From JBMOUD01 sp049319665 (GTDB lineage: Bacteria; Pseudomonadota; Gammaproteobacteria; Enterobacterales; Enterobacteriaceae): a stretch of DNA of 27,331 nt. Below are positions 24,236 through 27,331 of the stretch, piece by piece. The position numbers and the translations under genes were made by a program. The notes under the pieces were generated by a model that had not been told where the DNA came from, ran no database searches, and saw only the letters and a program-made list of their open reading frames with translations. Numbering within the stretch: the stretch's first letter is position 1; the number at the start of each line of letters is the position of its first letter. Location: assembly GCF_049319665.1 (NCBI RefSeq), contig NZ_JBMOUD010000026.1, positions 1 through 27,331 on the forward strand. Reading direction: 5' to 3'.

Positions 24236-24518
24236 CTTTCACCTCTTCTTGCAATTTCTGTGATTTCATCTCTGCGGCGGCGCGGCGCTTGGATTCTGTG
24301 GCGACGAGTTTATTCATCAACTGGACTTCGTTTGAGAGAGTGCTTAGTGATTCAGCCAGCCCGTCATTCTTGTGACTTAACTCTGCTGATTGCTCAGCCA
24401 GTCTTCCGTTCTCCTCACTGAGCTTGCGATTATCCGCGCCGAGACGGAGTGTAAGAATAACGACGATAGCTATAGCGCCGATTGTTATTACTTCGCCAAG
24501 GGATGTGTTCTTAAGCAT
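24102..24518 (-). CDS. Rz: Inner-membrane spanin Rz
   Basis: A 138-residue type II membrane protein: one N-terminal membrane segment (about residues 9-27, ITIGAIAIVVILTLRLG) and a long periplasmic coiled coil (about 30-95: NRKLSEENGRLAEQSAEL, LSTLSNEVQLMNKL, AAAEMKSQKLQEEV), ending in a basic tail. This is the i-spanin that spans the periplasm to meet Rz1. The ATG overlaps the endolysin stop by eight bases. Confidence 0.87.
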   Translation of the reverse strand: MLKNTSLGEVITIGAIAIVVILTLRLGADNRKLSEENGRLAEQSAELSHKNDGLAESLSTLSNEVQLMNKLVATESKRRAAAEMKSQKLQEEVKGALKDNQCAREPVPSDAVNGVRKAADSARSHKSKKPSRASKSSD

Positions 24519-24996
24519 TCTTGTTGCTCCACATGCAGATTTCTCTCTCTACTTCCCTTCTATTCATTAATCCTGGTATTTTATTTTTATCGACATAAAC
24601 CCACTGCTTCAGCGCATCACAAGCCTTTTTGCTATCTCCTGAATTCAGATATCTAAGCAAGCTAGAGCGTTCAAAAGCCCCTGCCCCAACATTAAAGCTG
24701 AAGCTTATTAGTGCAGCTTTCTGGTACTCACTTGCAGGGGTCTTTACATGCTTTTCAACAGATCTCGCATAAGGGATAAGGTGCTTATGCAAAAGTTCTT
24801 TGCATTCTTTTTCTGTGTAGATTTTGCCAATGATTACATCCGGGCCTGTTATCCCATTGCAAACAGTCCAAACGCCGCCAACATCTCTATATGGAGTGTA
24901 CTTAACCCCCTCAAGGTGAGGGATTAGAACAGTAGCAATTGCGATTGCCCCGCCCCCGGCAGCAGCAATGATTTTCTTTCTCAATGATGCTTCCAT
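24511..24996 (-). CDS. R: SAR endolysin (R21-type lysozyme, glycoside hydrolase 24)
   Basis: A 161-residue muramidase. Residues about 8-27 (KIIAAAGGGAIAIATVLIP) form a weakly hydrophobic signal-anchor-release segment, so the enzyme is exported by Sec and held in the membrane until released. The catalytic triad is visible in the family spacing E29, D38, T44 (LEG, YRDVGG, WTVCNG). C46 beside the active site could take part in disulphide control as in related SAR endolysins. The rest is the T4-lysozyme-like domain (SFSFNVGAGAFERSSLLRYLN, GLMNRREVEREICM). It lies two bases after the holin. Confidence 0.9.
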   Translation of the reverse strand: MEASLRKKIIAAAGGGAIAIATVLIPHLEGVKYTPYRDVGGVWTVCNGITGPDVIIGKIYTEKECKELLHKHLIPYARSVEKHVKTPASEYQKAALISFSFNVGAGAFERSSLLRYLNSGDSKKACDALKQWVYVDKNKIPGLMNRREVEREICMWSNKNA

Positions 24997-24998
24997 GA

Positions 24999-25271
24999 TT
25001 AAATCTCTTTGGGTGCTTTCTGGCCTAATTCAGCAACCACTTGAGCAGTCGCTGATGGGTTTCTTGTGTCGGTCTTGTCCAAGATGTCTTTGAGTATGCT
25101 GGTGCGCTTCATTTGCTCTCGCCGATTTAAGCGATAAGTCAGAACGCCGAGCGCGATACTGAATGCCACGCCAACAACAAAACCCCAGTCCTGCAAAGAC
25201 ATGCTTGCAAAGAATGCCGCAAGACCAGCACTGCCGTAAGCAGCATTGCTGTATTTTTCGTCCATTTTCAT
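24999..25271 (-). CDS. S: Class II holin, S21 pinholin-like, dual start
   Basis: A 90-residue holin. Two membrane segments: the first (about residues 9-25) is rich in A, G and S, like the SAR-type first segment of S21; the second (about 31-50, WGFVVGVAFSIALGVLTYRL) is strongly hydrophobic, followed by basic residues. The gene opens MKMD, with methionines at 1 and 3, much like the MKSMD dual start of phage 21, where the longer form carries one more positive charge and is the antiholin. The ATG at 25271 has GAGGGGAG just upstream; the longer frame from 25355 has no such site. A pinholin suits the SAR endolysin that follows. Confidence 0.8.
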   Translation of the reverse strand: MKMDEKYSNAAYGSAGLAAFFASMSLQDWGFVVGVAFSIALGVLTYRLNRREQMKRTSILKDILDKTDTRNPSATAQVVAELGQKAPKEI

Positions 25272-25435
25272 ATCTCCCCTCCCCGTTAATTTGGTGGGTT
25301 GGGCCGTCGCTGTTTTTAAATAAAGGGATACCGCCGCGCCGTAGTCACGTAGCATTTAATCGAGGATTGGGGCTGTGCACTTTTAGCAAGGCGGTAAATT
25401 GATGGTCTAATAAGTTGCCGAAAGTTTGCTATGTT
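25272..25435. other. Gap between holin and tRNA-Arg
   Basis: I see no gene, further tRNA or clear hairpin here. It is the late leader immediately upstream of the holin ribosome site. Confidence 0.4.
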
Positions 25436-25512
25436 TGGCGCATCATCAGGGATTCGAACCCCGAACCGAGTGATTAGAACTCACTTGCTCTATCCGATTG
25501 AGCTAATGACGC
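25436..25512 (-). tRNA. tRNA-Arg (anticodon UCU)
   Basis: A full cloverleaf of 77 bases with the CCA end encoded. The acceptor stem GCGTCAT pairs with ATGATGC, the anticodon stem AGTGA with TCACT around loop GTTCTAA (anticodon TCT), and the T arm CGGGG-TTCGAAT-CCCTG closes properly. It reads AGA/AGG, rare codons in enterobacteria. Arg tRNAs in the Q-to-lysis leader are known from Stx phages. Its 5' end directly follows a terminator, so it is made chiefly from read-through late transcripts and then processed. Confidence 0.95.
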
Positions 25513-25540
25513 AAATAAAAAGCCTCGCAATAGCGGGGCT
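25513..25540 (-). terminator. Intrinsic terminator directly before tRNA-Arg
   Basis: On the minus strand AGCCCCGC, TATT and GCGAGGCT form an eight-pair stem (one G-T) followed by TTTTTATTT, which ends at the first base of the tRNA. It is a second terminator after tR' in the late leader. Confidence 0.8.
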
Positions 25541-25647
25541 AATTTGGGTTGTGGTGGCCGGTGCTGATCTCCGGCTTTGGTGTCATGTCGATTTAAGAGG
25601 CTCGCGGCACCGTGACGCTCTCGAAGCGCATCAGCCTGCGCATTCAC

Positions 25648-25730
25648 CACAACGGAAAGAGCACTGCCATCTTTGCTAATGGATTTGCAGAGCGGCTGGC
25701 CAACCTCTTGCAATGCTCTTACCTGTTGTG
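25648..25730 (-). ncRNA. Structured late-leader element, copy 2 (lambda-like hairpin)
   Basis: CACAACAGGTAAGAGCATTGC (25730-25710) pairs with GGCAGTGCTCTTTCCGTTGTG (25668-25648): 21 pairs with two mismatches and two wobbles, around a 41-base loop. From memory the lambda late leader between tR' and S contains almost the same two arms at the same spacing. An open frame from 25737 runs through it (ending inside the tRNA), so conservation could also come from a small peptide. It shares the AAGAGCATT / AGTGCTCTTTC core with the hairpin at 25894-25998. Confidence 0.6.
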
Positions 25731-25893
25731 CGCCCATTATTAATCACAGCGGGCCACTGCGCCAAATTCGGTTATGAGGGATTGGAAGACCTCACTGACT
25801 TATAGGCTGTTAAGCCGCCATCAGAACTACATCATCGTTTGCATTTACTTTTTGTGGTCAGTTTCTAAAAACCCGCAAAGTCGCACACGAAAA

Positions 25894-25998
25894 CTATCTG
25901 AAAGAGCACTGACGAGCGTCGTCACATCGATAGCGGCGTTTCGCGCGTGCTAATCCGAAACCAGTCGATGCCGTCTGCCTAATGCTCTTTCATGATAG
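25894..25998 (-). ncRNA. Structured late-leader element, copy 1
   Basis: CTATCATGAAAGAGCATTAG (25998-25979) pairs with CAGTGCTCTTTCAGATAG (25911-25894), about 17 pairs with one bulged A. The 67-base interior has nested pairings CATCGA/TCGATG and GTTTCG/CGAAAC, so the whole forms one long branched rod. It starts about 20 bases after tR'. The core bases repeat those of copy 2, suggesting two members of one RNA family. Confidence 0.6.
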
Positions 25999-26016
25999 AT
26001 GCGAATCCTGAAACGC

Positions 26017-26045
26017 AAAAAGCCCCGGCGATTAACCGAGGCTTT
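26017..26045 (-). terminator. tR'-like late terminator
   Basis: On the minus strand AAAGCCTCGG, a 7-base loop and CCGGGGCTTT form a ten-pair stem (one wobble) followed by further T (CTTTTTG). It lies about 45-70 bases downstream of the predicted late start, so transcription without Q should give a short RNA of about 70 bases. Confidence 0.85.
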
Positions 26046-26073
26046 GAATTCTTTTTACTACTAAACGAAGTCA

Positions 26074-26100
26074 GTAACCCATCGTTAGAGTGAGATTAAC
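26074..26100 (-). promoter_or_regulatory. Candidate late promoter pR' with Q-pause region
   Basis: AACGATGGGTTAC at 26086-26074 matches, as I recall it, the initial transcribed region of lambda pR' (AACGATGGGTTAATTCG), where a -10-like element stalls sigma-70 polymerase for Q. Eight or so bases upstream is GTTAAT (26100-26095), preceded by TG, as a possible extended -10. The -35 is poor (TTTACT at a short spacing), which is acceptable for an extended -10. The start would be near 26087, between the end of Q and tR', exactly where pR' is expected. Confidence 0.5.
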
Positions 26101-26118
26101 ACAGTTTCGGGAAAAGTA

Positions 26119-26147
26119 AATAGCTCACTATAACTTTGTGAGCTATT
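26119..26147. terminator. AT-rich perfect inverted repeat after Q
   Basis: AATAGCTCAC (26119-26128) and GTGAGCTATT (26138-26147) are perfect inverted copies around a 9-base loop. On the plus strand it is followed by TTTTTC and would act as a terminator of transcripts running towards Q; on the minus strand it may end the Q message. A TATAGT at 26132-26127 lies in the loop and could be a second promoter -10. Confidence 0.5.
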
Positions 26148-26157
26148 TTTTCATTCG

Positions 26158-26928
26158 CTATCTAGTTACTGTCTTAAGAGAACTCTCCGCCCACGCCTCT
26201 TCGATTTCTAGCTTGGTCGCCAGTCCGTCATAAAATGGCTTAACACTCTTCTTCCATGTATCGAGAGAAATTGCGTCAGTGATAGCGCAAACAGCCGCGT
26301 AAGCCTCAGTAGATGGCATGCGAGGATAGCCAGTGCCTTTGCACCTCTTGCACGGACTTTCTACGCGCTCGCCGGTGTCACGTAATATTTTCTCGTCCAC
26401 CGATGTTCCACGACCTTTGCAATCAGAGCATGCGCTAGATACAACGCCTTTCCCGCCGCATGGCTTGCATATTAACTTGATAACCTCTCTAACCCGCTTG
26501 CCAGAACCGTCGAAAGTCAGTGGTGATTTCATTGAGAATTTCTCAGCCTCAATAAAGCCCTCACCTTTGCAATGCTCGCACTCTTTAACGCTAGCCGCTG
26601 ACCGGCAGTAATCAAGATACGCATAAATTGCGAGGATTTGCGCCACCATTGGCTTAATATTGCTTTCGAGTTTGCGCAGTGCTGCAACACTATCGCAAGT
26701 TCCTAGAGCATGCTTAGCAAGTCGAGTAACCGCCCTTTCGCTATCATGTTTGCTGATACCAAGTTTTCCAATGAACGCGCTGTATCCCCATGCGGCGCGA
26801 CTTTGAGTCATCCCCATTGCTGCAATACCATCAGTGCCGGTTAAGCTATCTGGCGATGTTGCCCGCGGTGAATCACTGATCATTGTCGATTTTGGGAAAT
26901 GATACTTAACCATGCTTTCCAGATTCAT
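26158..26928 (-). CDS. Q: Late antitermination protein Q with four DnaJ-type zinc motifs
   Basis: A 256-residue protein of the phage antitermination (Antiterm) family, which joins polymerase paused at pR' and makes it ignore terminators. Four CxxCxGxG motifs are visible at 117-124, 154-161, 167-174 and 193-200 (CEHCKGEG, CKPCGGKG, CSDCKGRG, CKRCKGTG), enough for two zinc sites as in DnaJ. The N-terminal 110 residues are helical. GGGGTGG precedes the ATG, which overlaps the upstream stop as ATGA. The pR', tR' and lysis region directly downstream supports the role. A true DnaJ is excluded by lack of a J domain. Confidence 0.85.
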   Translation of the reverse strand: MNLESMVKYHFPKSTMISDSPRATSPDSLTGTDGIAAMGMTQSRAAWGYSAFIGKLGISKHDSERAVTRLAKHALGTCDSVAALRKLESNIKPMVAQILAIYAYLDYCRSAASVKECEHCKGEGFIEAEKFSMKSPLTFDGSGKRVREVIKLICKPCGGKGVVSSACSDCKGRGTSVDEKILRDTGERVESPCKRCKGTGYPRMPSTEAYAAVCAITDAISLDTWKKSVKPFYDGLATKLEIEEAWAESSLKTVTR

Positions 26929-27128
26929 ACAGCCACCCCGTCAGTGTTAGCCTTATTGCGATTAGCCGTTATCCGCTTTAAAAGAGCGTATTTCTCCATA
27001 AACCGACACCCCTTATTCATCGCTGCGAGACTACGCATCACCCGCCTGTGTTTTATTACTTGCCACGGAAGGTATGCCAGAAGAAATACCCCCCACAAAA
27101 TGACAGCAAACCACGCATCGAACGTCAT
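26925..27128 (-). CDS. Small membrane protein of unknown function
   Basis: A 67-residue protein with one N-terminal membrane segment (about residues 4-22, WFAVILWGVFLLAYLPW) and a basic cytoplasmic part (KHRRVMRS, LLKRITANRNK). Stop and start overlap with Q and with the upstream 59-residue gene (ATGA in both cases), so all three are translated as a chain. I recognise no family. Position in the nin-like region suggests an accessory phage gene. Confidence 0.65.
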   Translation of the reverse strand: MTFDAWFAVILWGVFLLAYLPWQVIKHRRVMRSLAAMNKGCRFMEKYALLKRITANRNKANTDGVAV

Positions 27129-27304
27129 GCCGCATCTCCTCCGCCACGCTCATTGCCGACAAGTCGATTCACTATCTCGGCCTCTATCGTCCTAAGCTCC
27201 CTTAGTGTTTTCCTGCATTGCTCCCGCATATCAATGACTAACTTCAGCCGTTCTTCGTCTCGCTCTCTCTGCTGCTTTGCTTGATTGATGCTGATTACTG
27301 TCAT
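27125..27304 (-). CDS. Small helical protein of unknown function
   Basis: A 59-residue protein, beginning MTVISINQAKQQRERDEERL and ending GGGDAA; almost wholly a charged coiled coil (LKLVIDMREQCRKTLRELRT). GGAGG lies four bases before the ATG, an excellent site, and its stop overlaps the next start as ATGA. It is likely a phage accessory gene in the Q operon. No function is known to me. Confidence 0.7.
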   Translation of the reverse strand: MTVISINQAKQQRERDEERLKLVIDMREQCRKTLRELRTIEAEIVNRLVGNERGGGDAA

Positions 27305-27331
27305 GCTGCCTCCGAGGTTTGCTTTAATGCC

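Noticed and set aside
25272..25355. Upstream extension of the holin
   Set aside because: The added 28 residues do not look like a holin start and the internal ATG has a very strong GAGGGGAG site and the dual-start motif.
1..27331. CRISPR array or insertion sequence
   Set aside because: I found no regularly spaced direct repeats, no transposase and no terminal inverted repeats with target duplications.

Overview
The window is most of the late half of a temperate, contractile-tailed (myovirus-like) phage or prophage of an enterobacterium. The evidence is a lambdoid-style late control region (antiterminator Q, a pR'-like start site, tR'-like terminator, tRNA-Arg, lysis cassette) joined to head and tail genes of the DUF1073 portal / DUF2184 capsid / DUF3383 sheath type. 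Moderate GC, GxSxG-free phage genes and cell-surface morons fit Yersinia, Serratia, Pectobacterium or relatives; the exact host cannot be read from the sequence.

Layout, following late transcription from right to left on the minus strand: two small genes and Q (27304-26158); an 886-base leader with pR'/tR' signals, two long related hairpins, a second terminator and tRNA-Arg(UCU) (26157-25272); dual-start pinholin-like holin, SAR endolysin, Rz and Rz1 (25271-23969); a KilA-N protein, a head-fibre-like protein and small terminase (22994-21690); large terminase, broken by a frameshift at its Walker A motif (21703-20334); portal, Mu-F-like minor head protein, DUF2213, cement protein, major capsid (20337-15365); connector and neck genes (15361-13312); sheath, tube, tail chaperone pair joined by a -1 frameshift site, tape measure (13315-8497); baseplate, spike, tail fibre and fibre assembly protein (7929-1532).

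Three transcription units run the other way (plus strand) and look like morons. The main one is at 23191-23930: an AcrIF11-like ADP-ribosyltransferase anti-CRISPR followed by a 61-residue helix-turn-helix protein (Aca type), with a perfect inverted repeat lying between the -35 and -10 of their promoter. The second is a secreted small OB-fold-like protein at 8029-8436, placed inside the tail operon. The third is an AT-rich membrane O-acyltransferase at 420-1493, beyond the tail fibre, the usual place for a lysogenic-conversion gene.

The parts fit one scheme. Q loads at pR' and lets polymerase pass tR' and at least three further intrinsic terminators to express lysis, head and tail genes. The acr-aca operon has its own promoter and operator, and lies antisense to the late transcript. 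The acyltransferase may alter the host surface and so act with the fibre and its assembly protein in receptor choice or superinfection exclusion. The terminase frameshift means the element is either defective for packaging or carries a sequencing error in a short A run.
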